A stretch of DNA of 51,993 bases from JAAZBA01 sp964461815. GTDB taxonomy: Bacteria > Bacillota > Clostridia > Oscillospirales > QAMX01. Shown in pieces: positions 1 to 8,098 of the stretch. The position numbers and the translations under genes are program-made. The stretch spans positions 1 through 51,993 of the forward strand of contig CAYWVF010000020.1 of the NCBI GenBank assembly GCA_964461815.1, in the 5' to 3' direction. Within the stretch, counting starts at the first letter, position 1; every line of letters begins with the position of its first letter. Below the pieces are notes generated by a model. That model had not been told where the DNA came from. It was given only the letters and a program-made list of their open reading frames with translations, and ran no database searches.

Positions 1-46
1 ATATTATGATAAACTAAACCTATAACTATAAAAAGGATCTGTTTAT

Positions 47-871
47 ATGATATATCAAGAGCGAAAGTCGATCCCATATAGTGCCAATGTCAGACATATG
101 GGTACCTTTCAACCGCATAAGCATCCGGATATTGAGCTACTGCTCTGTACCGATGGCGAGTTCATAGCCTTTACCGATGATGAAGAATATCTTTTGCAGT
201 CCGGTGACATACTCTTTGTTCGGAGCATGGCAACGCACGGCATAAAAGGTTTGACAGATCCGTCCGAGTCGCTCATAATTAATATAGGGCCGGTGTTTTC
301 GCCCCAATGCTTTTCTCAAGTGGAACGGCTCAGCCCTCACGCTCCGTTCATTTCACATAGCAATACTCAAAATAACGTCCTGATGCTTAGAGGTGCGCTG
401 AACGAGGTAATTGATGCTGTAAGAAATAAACGCGAAGCCTCCGAGCTTTTGATAATCGGTAATCTTTACAGGGCATGTGCATTTCTGGTCGATATTTTCA
501 GTACCGATGAGACGCTCGACACATCCGCCGTAGAATATTCCAAAGCTTACTATGCTATAGAAAAAGCGATAGAAACAGTACACACACATTATAATGACCC
601 GATCACCATAGAACATATCGCCGAGGCTACAGGCTACAGCAAAAGCAGCTTTTGTAACCTCTTCAAAAGCTCTATCGGCATCGGATTTCACAACTATTTG
701 AACGATTTCCGCATAAAAAATGCGTGTTATCTTCTCAACTCCGGCGATATGTCCATTTCGGAAATAGCGGAAACCGTAGGCTTTTCCGATGTAAAAACAT
801 TTTATCGTGCATTCCGCCGTGTGACCGGGAAAACGCCCGGTGCTTTCAGAAAAAATGCGAAAAAGCAATAG
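47..871 (+). CDS. AraC-family transcriptional regulator with N-terminal cupin domain
   Basis: The 274-residue protein has a cupin-like sensor half (about residues 18-85, with H24, H26 and E30 in the usual first cupin motif) and a C-terminal double helix-turn-helix of AraC type (about 170-270, ending in the typical GFSDVKTFYRAFRRVTGKTP signature). Such proteins bind a sugar or related ligand with the cupin and activate a nearby catabolic operon. The start follows AAGGAT with an 8-nt spacer. A terminator directly follows, so it is a separate transcript from the ceramidase-like/aminotransferase pair at 1035-3493, which lies on the same strand and is the most likely target. The ligand cannot be deduced. 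The family is certain; the target is inference. Confidence 0.9.
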   Translation: MIYQERKSIPYSANVRHMGTFQPHKHPDIELLLCTDGEFIAFTDDEEYLLQSGDILFVRSMATHGIKGLTDPSESLIINIGPVFSPQCFSQVERLSPHAPFISHSNTQNNVLMLRGALNEVIDAVRNKREASELLIIGNLYRACAFLVDIFSTDETLDTSAVEYSKAYYAIEKAIETVHTHYNDPITIEHIAEATGYSKSSFCNLFKSSIGIGFHNYLNDFRIKNACYLLNSGDMSISEIAETVGFSDVKTFYRAFRRVTGKTPGAFRKNAKKQ

Positions 872-877
872 CTTTAC

Positions 878-913
878 GATCTCTGTATCTGAAATATACA
901 GAGATCTTTTTTT
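878..913 (+). terminator. Rho-independent terminator after the AraC regulator
   Basis: An 11-bp perfect stem (878-888 with 896-906) and a 7-nt loop are followed by seven T residues. It separates the regulator from the next gene. Positions 914-1034 are AT-rich and should hold the promoter of the gene at 1035, but I could not fix its boxes. Confidence 0.9.
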
Positions 914-1034
914 ATAAAATTTTTGCGAATATTTTCAAAAAATTTGCGGTTGCTTTTTAGCTGTATATATGTGAAAATAAAGATAAAGGTGCGCTATGTA
1001 CTCAGAAAAATTTGACAGATAAGGGTGGAGATTT

Positions 1035-2348
1035 ATGTATTCAAAGCTTCTTCTCGGCGTAGCCCGTGAGATCATCACTCCCGAGATCGGCGGTCACATG
1101 TACGGCTATCACAATGGTGTTTTTTCAAACAGCATCCACGATGATCTTAACGCAACGGCATTCATGTTCTGCCAGGGCGAGACAAAGGCTATGCTCGTGA
1201 GTATTACAGTGTGTACGATACAAAATGAGCTGTCAGATCGTATTCGTGCGGAAATAAGTAAGGAAAACAGTATTCCGTTTGATAATATCATTCTTCACGC
1301 TATTCATACGCATTCAGCTCCCGATACTACCGGTTCCTTCGGTTGGGGTGACATCGATGTTGAGTATTGTGAGAGCATTTTCATTCCGCAAATACTCAAA
1401 GCAGCAAAAAGAGCGTCAAATGAACTCCAATCCGTGCGTATGGGTATTGCATTCGGCGACAGTCTCGTGGGCTGCAATCGCCGTGAGCTTGACGAGCGGA
1501 ACAGACTTATTTTCGGGCAGCGTCCATGGGGCTGCTTTGATCCGAAAATGACGATCATGACATTCAAGAACGACAATAACGAAACAGTGGCAAATATTGT
1601 ATTTTACGGCTGCCACGGTACATCAGCAGGTATAAATCACGAAATTTCACGTGACTGGTCAGGTATTATGTGTGACCGTCTCGAGAAAGTCACAGGCGGT
1701 ATCACCGCATTCTGCAACGGTCCTGAGGGCGATGTAGGGCCTCGTCTCACGAACGGTGTAACGACCGGTGAGGGCATAACCGCTACAGAAGAGCTCGGCG
1801 GCGTAGCAGCTCAGGATGCAGTCAGAATATACAATAACATTTGTGGAGTTTCCGATATCGAGATCTGCTGTTCCTCCGACACTGTCAAGATACCGTTAAA
1901 GGATAGAATGAGCCGTGAGGATGCCGAAAAGGTATTGGAAGAAACAGCAAATGAAACGATAAATATCGGCGCGCGCAAGCACAATCATGCTCAAATGGTA
2001 CTCGATTCTTACTCCACGGATTACGAGCCAATGAAATATCGTGAATTTCCGCAGTCTGCCATAAGGCTCGGGAACACGGTCATCGTAGCAACTCCGTTCG
2101 AGCTGTTTTCCGAAATAGGTCTTCGTATCAACAGCTACGCAAAGAACTGCAATGTTATCATTCTCTCTAACAGCAACGGTTCAGAGGGCTACTTCGCTAC
2201 TGAAAGCGAAATACCAAACGGTGGCTATGAAATAGGTATGTTCTTAACGTCGCATGTACAGCAGTATGCGGATCATGCCGATTACCACCTCATAAAAGAA
2301 ACAATGAGATCATTAAAGAAGGTAGGAGTAGAATCATGTATAGAATAG
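1035..2348 (+). CDS. Neutral/alkaline ceramidase-like metallohydrolase
   Basis: The 437-residue protein resembles the N-terminal catalytic domain of neutral (non-lysosomal) ceramidase. It begins with the family opening (GVAREIITPEIGG), has the zinc-type histidine cluster HAIHTHSAPD (H88, H91, H93), a second histidine block YGCHGTSAG (H194) and a NGPEGDVGPR loop near residue 228. There is no signal peptide, so it is probably cytoplasmic, unlike secreted ceramidases. Many bacterial members of this superfamily are annotated as ceramidases without proof and sit in carbohydrate or amide catabolic clusters. The start has a GGTGGAG site 6 nt upstream. Its end overlaps the following aminotransferase by 13 nt, so the two are translationally coupled and probably act in one pathway. 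The fold assignment is good; the substrate is unknown. Confidence 0.75.
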   Translation: MYSKLLLGVAREIITPEIGGHMYGYHNGVFSNSIHDDLNATAFMFCQGETKAMLVSITVCTIQNELSDRIRAEISKENSIPFDNIILHAIHTHSAPDTTGSFGWGDIDVEYCESIFIPQILKAAKRASNELQSVRMGIAFGDSLVGCNRRELDERNRLIFGQRPWGCFDPKMTIMTFKNDNNETVANIVFYGCHGTSAGINHEISRDWSGIMCDRLEKVTGGITAFCNGPEGDVGPRLTNGVTTGEGITATEELGGVAAQDAVRIYNNICGVSDIEICCSSDTVKIPLKDRMSREDAEKVLEETANETINIGARKHNHAQMVLDSYSTDYEPMKYREFPQSAIRLGNTVIVATPFELFSEIGLRINSYAKNCNVIILSNSNGSEGYFATESEIPNGGYEIGMFLTSHVQQYADHADYHLIKETMRSLKKVGVESCIE

Positions 2349-3493
2349 GTCAGGAAGAGATCGATGCAGTCGCTCGTGTTATCAGATCAAAGCATCTTTT
2401 TAAAGTGGGCGGAGAACTGAATGAAGTAAAAAATTTTGAGCTTGAGCTTTGTGAAAGGTCTAAAGCAGCTTACTCGGTACTCATGACGTCAGGTAAGGCA
2501 ACACTCATTTCCGCACTTATCGGCATGGGCATCGGCCCGGGAGATGAGGTCATTGTACCCGGATATACATACATCGCATCGGCGTTAGCGGTTGTAGCAG
2601 TAGGGGCTATGCCTGTTATAGCAGAAATAGACGATACACTTACGCTTGATCCTGCTGATGTCGAACGCAAGATCACGGAAAGAACAAAGGTCATCCTTCC
2701 TGTACATATTCAGGGCTTCCCGTGTAACCTTGACGCACTGTCCGAGCTTGCAAAGAAATATAATTTGAAAATACTTGAGGATGCTTGTCAGGCTGACGGT
2801 GGCAGCTATCATGGTAAGATGCTCGGTACGATCGGTGACGCCGGAGCACTCAGCTTCAATCATTTCAAGATAATAACAGCCGGTGAGGGCGGTGCTCTCC
2901 TTACAAATGATCGTCAGATATTCGAGCGTGCTCTTATTTATCACGACAGCAGCGCAGTCGCTTTCTTCGGAGATCAGCTCAAGGACTTCAGCGAGGATGC
3001 ATTCTGCGGAGTTGAATACCGTGCAAATGAGGTCATGGCTGCCATACTTCGTGAGCAGCTCAAAAAGCTCGATACTCTTCTCTGCGATCTTCGCAGAAAC
3101 AAGAAGACGATCATGGATAGGCTCAACGGGGAATTTAACTTTGCAAGGTCTAATGATATTGACGGCGATTGCGGAACGACTCTCGCATTCAAGTTTGACA
3201 CAGTTGACGAGGCAGCACGCTTCGAAGCAAACGTCAAAGGTGTACGTCCGATCAATACAGGCAAGCATGTTTACAGCAACTGGACACCTATCATGGAAAA
3301 ACGCGGTGCTGTCCATCCGCTCATGGATCCGTTTAAGATGGAAGCTAATAAAAATGCACCTGACTATTCACTTGACATGTGTCCGAAGACGCTCGACATT
3401 CTCTCGAAAAACGTCTATGTCGATGTAAAGCCTGATTGGTCCGAGCAGGATATAGAAGACGTGATCGCAAGGTGCAGAAACGCTATAAAATAA
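2336..3493 (+). CDS. DegT/DnrJ/EryC1/StrS-family PLP aminotransferase
   Basis: The 385-residue protein has all landmarks of the sugar aminotransferase family: a PGYTYIASA block near residue 75, D149 (EDACQADGG) that contacts the pyridinium nitrogen, and the Schiff-base lysine K178 in SFNHFKIITAGEGG. Members usually aminate a keto-sugar, often nucleotide-linked, with glutamate; some act on scyllo-inosose. No nucleotide-sugar genes adjoin it here, so a free keto-cyclitol or keto-sugar is also possible. The ATG lies inside the last codons of the ceramidase-like gene, with GGAG 7 nt upstream. A strong terminator follows. The family is certain; the substrate is not. Confidence 0.9.
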   Translation: MYRIGQEEIDAVARVIRSKHLFKVGGELNEVKNFELELCERSKAAYSVLMTSGKATLISALIGMGIGPGDEVIVPGYTYIASALAVVAVGAMPVIAEIDDTLTLDPADVERKITERTKVILPVHIQGFPCNLDALSELAKKYNLKILEDACQADGGSYHGKMLGTIGDAGALSFNHFKIITAGEGGALLTNDRQIFERALIYHDSSAVAFFGDQLKDFSEDAFCGVEYRANEVMAAILREQLKKLDTLLCDLRRNKKTIMDRLNGEFNFARSNDIDGDCGTTLAFKFDTVDEAARFEANVKGVRPINTGKHVYSNWTPIMEKRGAVHPLMDPFKMEANKNAPDYSLDMCPKTLDILSKNVYVDVKPDWSEQDIEDVIARCRNAIK

Positions 3494-3514
3494 TTCATCG
3501 TCAGATTTCCATTT

Positions 3515-3562
3515 AAAAAAGCATATAGTCCTTATATTGCAATAAGGGCTATATGCTTTTTT
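3515..3562 (+). terminator. Rho-independent terminator after the DegT aminotransferase
   Basis: A 15-bp stem (3521-3535 with 3542-3556, one G-T wobble) is flanked by A residues on the left and six T residues on the right. Confidence 0.92.
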
Positions 3563-3846
3563 GTATTATGTGACTGTGCATCACCGATATGCAGCTCATA
3601 TCAACCGCATATTGAAACTAATCTTTTCGTCATTTTTAGACAATTTACAAATTTATCCTTTTATTTGCGACACTTTTCACTGTTTTTGGTGTTCGTATAT
3701 ATGCATAATGCACAAATTCATACATTTCTTTTGTACAAGCAAATGCTGTAAATATTTGTAAAACCTATTGACATTCATTCCATAATATGGTATTTTATAT
3801 ACATACAAAAAATGTAAATAAATTACATATGAAAGGAACTTACAGA
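3563..3846 (+). other. AT-rich spo0A upstream region
   Basis: About 280 bases carry no credible gene. The segment holds the spo0A promoter near 3768-3796. A weak match to a Spo0A box on the minus strand (GTGTCGCAA, reading back across about 3666-3674, compared with TGTCGAA) would fit autoregulation, but one mismatch inside the core makes it doubtful. The rest is low-complexity AT sequence. Confidence 0.5.
3768..3796 (+). promoter_or_regulatory. Vegetative promoter of spo0A
   Basis: TTGACA (3768-3773), a 17-bp spacer and TATTTT (3791-3796) give a predicted start near 3803 and a leader of about 44 nt. I see no clear sigma-H promoter. Confidence 0.65.
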
Positions 3847-4623
3847 ATGGAAAAGATAAAAATACTCATTGCAGACTCAAATCCCGACTTTCGTGCTATG
3901 CTCATCGAAGCAATATCTGTACATTCAGAGCTTGAGGTGATAGGCTATGTCACCGACGGTATTTCCGCAGTACGTATGGTAAAGGAAAACTCACCCGACG
4001 TTATTATAATGGACATAATCATGCCTCCGCTTGACGGTCTATGTGCCATCAGAGACATTAACGCTCTTACGCTCAAGAAGAGACCGCAGATATACATATT
4101 ATCAAAATTTTCCAGTGAGAGTGTGATAGATGAAGCTAGGTCACTTGGTGTAGATTACTTCATGCTCAAGCCGTTTGATGTGAAATCACTCATTGATCGT
4201 ATTATGTCAAAGCCTGCGAAGAACGAAGCTACTATCCACAAGCTTCCTCTCAGAAGTACAAATCCCGATGTTGATATTGAAATCCGTGTTACTGAAATAA
4301 TTCACGAGATCGGCGTACCGGCTCATATCAAGGGTTATCAGTATCTACGTGATGCGATCATCATGACTGTGAATGATATGGATGTGATAAACGCTATCAC
4401 AAAGATCCTATATCCAAGTGTTGCGAAGCGTTATCAGACCACATCCTCCAGAGTCGAGCGTGCTATACGTCACGCTATCGAGGTCGCATGGGATCGAGGC
4501 GATCTTGACACCCTCCAATCATTCTTCGGTTACACCGTTTCGAACGCCAAAGGCAAGCCTACAAACAGTGAGTTTATCTCCATGATAGCTGACAAGCTCA
4601 GATTACAGCTCAAAGCCGGTTGA
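3847..4623 (+). CDS. spo0A: Sporulation transcription factor Spo0A
   Basis: The 258-residue master regulator of sporulation has a receiver domain (1-125) with the phospho-acceptor D56 in MDIIMPPLDG and K108 in MLKPFD. A linker leads to the Spo0A-specific C-terminal DNA-binding domain (about 145-258), with the almost invariant recognition region TTSSRVERAIRHAIEVAWDR. One acidic-pocket position reads ADSNPD rather than the common DDN form. The ATG at 3847 is chosen because AAAGGA lies 9 nt upstream; in-frame ATGs at 3787 and 3829 would add a non-conserved tail. Its presence says the organism has the sporulation phosphorelay output, in agreement with spoIIR at 14.2 kb. It is monocistronic, with its own terminator. 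Confidence 0.97.
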   Translation: MEKIKILIADSNPDFRAMLIEAISVHSELEVIGYVTDGISAVRMVKENSPDVIIMDIIMPPLDGLCAIRDINALTLKKRPQIYILSKFSSESVIDEARSLGVDYFMLKPFDVKSLIDRIMSKPAKNEATIHKLPLRSTNPDVDIEIRVTEIIHEIGVPAHIKGYQYLRDAIIMTVNDMDVINAITKILYPSVAKRYQTTSSRVERAIRHAIEVAWDRGDLDTLQSFFGYTVSNAKGKPTNSEFISMIADKLRLQLKAG

Positions 4624-4639
4624 TGTTCTCCTATATAAA

Positions 4640-4672
4640 AACAGTCCTTCGTGTGAAGGACTGTTTTATTTT
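4640..4672. terminator. Bidirectional terminator between spo0A and pfkA
   Basis: An 11-bp perfect stem with a 4-nt GTGT loop (4640-4665) has a T-rich tail on the right and A residues on the left. It can stop transcription from both convergent genes; the pfkA stop codon lies at its right edge. Confidence 0.85.
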
Positions 4673-5639
4673 ATCTTGCAACTCTCAATGAGACATTGTA
4701 CATCTCTTCATGGAACTTATCGGGAAGACTCAAGCCCTCCATGATATCCATATCTACAATCTCGTTGTTCTTAAAGCAGATAACTCTGTTTGTTCTGCCT
4801 TCCATCAATGTATCGACAGCCTTAACGCCCATACGTGTAGCTGCAACACGGTCTCTTGCCGTAGGACTGCCGCCACGCTGTACGTGACCAAGCACTGTAA
4901 CTCTCGTCTCAACGCCTGTATGCTCTCTTATGTCCTTAGCGACTTCATCAGCTGTACCTACACCCTCAGCTACGATTATGATGTGATGGTTTCTGCCGTG
5001 AATACGTGCCATTCTCATCTTCTCGTACAGAGCTTCAAAATTTGTTTCCTCTTCGGGGATAAGTGTTGCTGTTGCACCGCAGGCAATACCTACATACATT
5101 GCAAGTGCGCCTGAGTTTCTACCCATTACTTCTACAACAGAGCAACGTTCATGTGACTGCATTGTATCTCTCAGCTTATCTATAGCCTCAATTGCAGTAT
5201 TACATGCCGTATCAAATCCGATAGTATAATCGGTACATACTATATCATTATCGATCGTAGCCGGGATGCCTACCGTTGCAACGCCGTACTTAGACAGGTC
5301 TCTTGCGCCTCTGAATGTACCGTCGCCGCCGATAGTAACAAGTCCGTCAATGCCGAGGTACTTACATGTGTTAGCTCCGCGCTTAAGTCCCTCTTCTGTT
5401 TTAAATTCCGGGCAGCGTGCCGTATACAGCATCGTACCACCCTTTATATTTATACCGTCAACGCTTCTTGCATCAAGCTCATGTACGTCTCCGTTGATAA
5501 GACCTACATATCCTCTGCGTATACCTAAGCACGAAATATTCTCCGACACAGCCGTTCTTACTACCGCACGTATCGCACTGTTCATACCAGGGGCATCGCC
5601 GCCGCTCGTAAGTATTCCTATACGCTTAATATCGCTCAT
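4671..5639 (-). CDS. pfkA: ATP-dependent 6-phosphofructokinase
   Basis: This is the committed step of glycolysis: fructose-6-phosphate plus ATP gives fructose-1,6-bisphosphate. The 322-residue length is that of classical bacterial PfkA. Visible motifs are SGGDAPGMN (12-20), the nucleotide loop GGDGT (104-108), the catalytic TIDND block (128-132) and the substrate site EVMGRNSG. The glycine in GGDGT marks an ATP rather than a pyrophosphate enzyme, which would read GGDDT. Small deviations from the usual text are GIPATIDND (normally GIPGTIDND) and ARCPEF (normally ARFPEF). The ATG has AAGGAT 8 nt upstream. It is monocistronic. Confidence 0.97.
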   Translation of the reverse strand: MSDIKRIGILTSGGDAPGMNSAIRAVVRTAVSENISCLGIRRGYVGLINGDVHELDARSVDGINIKGGTMLYTARCPEFKTEEGLKRGANTCKYLGIDGLVTIGGDGTFRGARDLSKYGVATVGIPATIDNDIVCTDYTIGFDTACNTAIEAIDKLRDTMQSHERCSVVEVMGRNSGALAMYVGIACGATATLIPEEETNFEALYEKMRMARIHGRNHHIIIVAEGVGTADEVAKDIREHTGVETRVTVLGHVQRGGSPTARDRVAATRMGVKAVDTLMEGRTNRVICFKNNEIVDMDIMEGLSLPDKFHEEMYNVSLRVAR

Positions 5640-5670
5640 TTTTCTACATCCTTTCGATTATCTTAATCTT

Positions 5671-5699
5671 ATTTTATCACATAATGCCGTTTATTACAA
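5671..5699 (-). promoter_or_regulatory. Promoter of pfkA
   Basis: On the minus strand, TTGTAA (5699-5694), a 17-bp spacer and TAAAAT (5676-5671) lie about 35 nt before the pfkA start codon. Confidence 0.65.
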
Positions 5700-5709
5700 G
5701 CCCATATAC

Positions 5710-5738
5710 TTTACAAACTTTGAACTTTGTGTTATTAT
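5710..5738 (+). promoter_or_regulatory. Promoter of nth
   Basis: TTTACA (5710-5715), a 17-bp spacer and TATTAT (5733-5738) lie 40 nt before the nth start. It is divergent from the pfkA promoter. Confidence 0.6.
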
Positions 5739-5777
5739 AAAAGCAACAATTTTTATTTGATCGGAGATCGCGCAAAC

Positions 5778-6401
5778 ATGGATCAGAAAATCAATGAAAT
5801 AATATCCGCTCTTGAAAAGGAATATCCGGACGCAAAATGCTCATTAGTCTACGAAAAGCCCCATGAGCTGTTGTTCGCTACAAGGCTTTCGGCACAGTGT
5901 ACCGACGCTCGTGTAAATATCGTTACCGAATCTCTGTTTAAACGATATAAAACGATAGAGGACTTTGCAAATGCTGACCTTGATGAGCTTGAAGAATACG
6001 TGCGTCCGTGCGGATTCTATCATACTAAAGCACGTGACATTATCGCATGTGCAAACGCTTTGCTCGAAAGGTTTGACGGAGTCATCCCGGATGATATTGA
6101 TACTCTCTGCACTCTTCCCGGAGTTGGGAGAAAGACTGCAAATCTCATCGTCGGTGACCTCTACGGAAAAGCCGCATTCGTCGCAGATACACACTGTATC
6201 CGACTTTCAAACAAGCTCGGGCTTGCCTCCTCCAAGGATCCCTACAAGGTAGAGCTGGCACTCAGAGAAGTGATACCCGAAAAGCTCTCCGGTGATTTCT
6301 GTCACAGGCTCGTGCTCCACGGTCGCAACGTATGCACCGCACGTTCACCAAAGTGCTCAGAATGTGTACTTTCCGAGCTTTGTCCATCATCCGAAAAATA
6401 A
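5778..6401 (+). CDS. nth: Endonuclease III (DNA glycosylase/AP lyase)
   Basis: This base-excision repair enzyme removes oxidised pyrimidines and cuts at abasic sites. The 207-residue protein has the helix-hairpin-helix LPGVGRKTA (113-121) containing the catalytic lysine K119, the catalytic aspartate D137 in VADTHCIRL, and a C-terminal [4Fe-4S] loop C186-x6-C193-x2-C196-x5-C202. The ATG at 5778 is preferred (GGAG 11 nt upstream, length typical); upstream in-frame starts precede the likely transcription start. It is a single gene between two terminators. Confidence 0.96.
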   Translation: MDQKINEIISALEKEYPDAKCSLVYEKPHELLFATRLSAQCTDARVNIVTESLFKRYKTIEDFANADLDELEEYVRPCGFYHTKARDIIACANALLERFDGVIPDDIDTLCTLPGVGRKTANLIVGDLYGKAAFVADTHCIRLSNKLGLASSKDPYKVELALREVIPEKLSGDFCHRLVLHGRNVCTARSPKCSECVLSELCPSSEK

Positions 6402-6420
6402 CATATAATACTTACGATCT

Positions 6421-6460
6421 GCTCCGAAGCTTTGATTTCAGCTTTCGGAGCTTTTATTTT
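6421..6460 (+). terminator. Terminator after nth
   Basis: A hairpin GCTCCGAAGCT / AGCTTTCGGAGC with one bulged T is followed by a T-rich run (TTTTATTTTT). It lies between the convergent nth and birA genes. Confidence 0.85.
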
Positions 6461-6473
6461 TGCCTTTCTTCGA

Positions 6474-7199
6474 TTATACGTATCCTCCGTCCTTCATACG
6501 AAGCTTTACTTCACCCGAATTCACCCTTATCTTTTTACCACAGGTCTCTATAACAAGATTTCCATTCTCATCCACATCAGTTGCCATACCTTCCACGGTA
6601 TCATTATGATAATATGCTGCAACCTCTCGACCTATAGTTATACATCTGGGTCTGTACAGCAGCATTATCCTGTTTTTCCCCTCGGCTTTCAGCATGTCAT
6701 ATGTACATATCAGCTCTTTTACTATCATCTCCGCAAGCTTCTCCGTATCAGACATGATTTCCCTGAGTATTTTCAATGACGACGCATGATAAAGACCGTT
6801 TTCATCAAAATACTCTTTATTCTGACTCAAATTCACACCTATTCCGCATATTGCCGAGGTCGCTCTGCCCTCACATAATATCCCTCCGACCTTTTTGCCG
6901 TCAAGTATAATATCATTAGGCCACTTAAGTCCGCACTCAATATTGTACAGCTTCTTCAGAGCTTCGCACACCGCTATACCGCATATGAGCGGTATTACAG
7001 TCATATCATCATACTTTTCCGACCTCAGCATCACCGACAGGAACAGTCCCTCACCTTTTTTCGATTCCCATACTCTGCCGAGTCTGCCCTTCCCAGCTGT
7101 CTGTCTTGCGGCAACTACACCATCACCATGCGACAGAACATCTATTCTATCCTTTATCCAATCATTTGTCGAGCCGACACTGTCAATGAAAGTTATCAT
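6474..7199 (-). CDS. birA: Biotin--[acetyl-CoA-carboxylase] ligase, monofunctional
   Basis: It attaches biotin to the carrier protein of biotin enzymes through biotinyl-AMP. The catalytic domain opens with DSVGSTNDW (6-14), carries the biotinyl-AMP loop GKGRLGR (36-42) and the KWPND block (92-96), and ends with the small beta-barrel C-terminal domain. There is no N-terminal helix-turn-helix, so this is the non-regulatory group I type. I place the start at 7199 because it overlaps the stop of the upstream phosphoesterase as ATGA, the usual coupling; an in-frame ATG at 7229 would add ten residues. It is in an operon with the upstream gene. Confidence 0.93.
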   Translation of the reverse strand: MITFIDSVGSTNDWIKDRIDVLSHGDGVVAARQTAGKGRLGRVWESKKGEGLFLSVMLRSEKYDDMTVIPLICGIAVCEALKKLYNIECGLKWPNDIILDGKKVGGILCEGRATSAICGIGVNLSQNKEYFDENGLYHASSLKILREIMSDTEKLAEMIVKELICTYDMLKAEGKNRIMLLYRPRCITIGREVAAYYHNDTVEGMATDVDENGNLVIETCGKKIRVNSGEVKLRMKDGGYV

Positions 7200-7684
7200 A
7201 ATGTATTCTTTAGCCTCACGATCCTGCATTCAAGCTTTTCTCTATCCACATCCAGTATAGCATATGAATGTGTACCTCCTGTACGCAGCATCATGCTCCC
7301 GGGATTTATACATCTTACGCCTTTTATTTCATTATCGCATTCGATATGTGTATGTCCGAACAGCACAACATTCGCACAATTAGACTGTGCAGCCTCAACA
7401 AGCCTGCCGAATCCGTATTTTACCGAATAATCATGGCCGTGTGTCATCATAAACTTAAAGCCGTAAAACTCCATATACTTAGTCCGTATTTCGCCCGACA
7501 TCATATCAGCCAGGCTGTTTCCTGCCACTCCGATAACCGTCAGCTTCGGATATGCCTCACGCAGTGCATTTGCATCCGACACATCATCGCCCAGGTGTAT
7601 CACTGCATCCGGGGTCAGGTAGCCCGTTATCTCAAGCATTTCCTTTCTGCACCCATGTGTATCGGAAAAAACCGCTATCTTCAT
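7196..7684 (-). CDS. YfcE/MJ0936-type metallophosphoesterase
   Basis: The 162-residue protein is a compact calcineurin-like phosphoesterase with the full motif series: D8-x-H10 (SDTHG), GDD (32-34), GN (N56), a THGH block (H82, H84) and GHTH (H111, H113). Family members are manganese-dependent phosphodiesterases with poorly defined natural substrates. Motif III reads GNS where relatives often have GNCD or GNHD; the metal-site asparagine is kept. The ATG sits at the head of a two-gene operon with birA. The physiological role is not deducible. Confidence 0.88.
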   Translation of the reverse strand: MKIAVFSDTHGCRKEMLEITGYLTPDAVIHLGDDVSDANALREAYPKLTVIGVAGNSLADMMSGEIRTKYMEFYGFKFMMTHGHDYSVKYGFGRLVEAAQSNCANVVLFGHTHIECDNEIKGVRCINPGSMMLRTGGTHSYAILDVDREKLECRIVRLKNTL

Positions 7685-7762
7685 TTTTCACCAATCCTAT
7701 TTATCTGTCATATTATATTATCGGAATGACTATAATTAAAGTATATCAAAGGAGCTCACATC

Positions 7763-8056
7763 ATGCCAAACGATCTTGGATCTATCTTGAATGCATTTAC
7801 GAAATTAGGAAACACATCTCAGATCTCACTCTCAAGCATTGAACGTATTGTAGAAATGCTGAAAACAGATGAGGGACGTACACTTGTAGATCTCATATCG
7901 CAGTCAAGCAATAATTCACTTAAGACTGCCGCAGCTTCGGCTATGAACGGTGATGCCGACAGTGCAAAGAAGACGATCCTGGAATTTTTGTCAACTAAAG
8001 AGGGCACGGCACTGGCATCAAAGCTCGCCGGGATGTTTGGCAATATGTCAAAATAA
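7763..8056 (+). CDS. Small uncharacterised protein 1 of a three-gene cassette
   Basis: The 97-residue soluble, helix-predicted protein contains two similar stretches, KTDEGRTLVDLISQ (about 34-47) and STKEGTALASKLAG (about 78-91), suggesting an internal duplication around a central alanine-rich segment. I do not recognise a named family. AAAGGAGC lies 7 nt upstream of the ATG. A likely -10 box (TATAAT, 7731-7736) would give a very short leader. The next two genes follow on the same strand within 40 and 16 bp, so the three are an operon. Genes of this sort occur as small hypotheticals in Clostridia, from memory rather than a search. Confidence 0.75.
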   Translation: MPNDLGSILNAFTKLGNTSQISLSSIERIVEMLKTDEGRTLVDLISQSSNNSLKTAAASAMNGDADSAKKTILEFLSTKEGTALASKLAGMFGNMSK

Positions 8057-8060
8057 GTTT

Positions 8061-8098
8061 TAAGGAGGTCTCTTTGCCGAGCAAAGAATAATAATATG
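8061..8098 (+). promoter_or_regulatory. Split ribosome-binding site with a hairpin between Shine-Dalgarno and ATG
   Basis: AAGGAGG (8062-8068) lies 27 nt before the ATG at 8096, too far for normal initiation. A perfect 7-bp hairpin (TCTTTGC 8071-8077 with GCAAAGA 8081-8087, loop CGA) fills the gap; looping it out leaves an effective spacing of 10 nt. A TTG at 8074 is at normal spacing from the Shine-Dalgarno but meets a stop after five codons. A near-copy of the hairpin precedes ychF. Confidence 0.6.

Noticed and set aside
2585..3316. Antisense open frame inside the DegT aminotransferase gene
   Set aside because: It is a codon-bias shadow; the plus-strand protein has all family motifs.
3660..3680. 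Spo0A box in the spo0A upstream region
   Set aside because: Only a mismatched core on the minus strand; not enough to call autoregulation.
3561..3761. 66-codon open frame downstream of the aminotransferase
   Set aside because: It starts in a terminator tail, is Cys/His/Phe-rich from AT-biased sequence, and has no ribosome site.
4671..5639. Pyrophosphate-dependent phosphofructokinase
   Set aside because: The nucleotide loop reads GGDGT rather than GGDDT and the length matches ATP-type PfkA.
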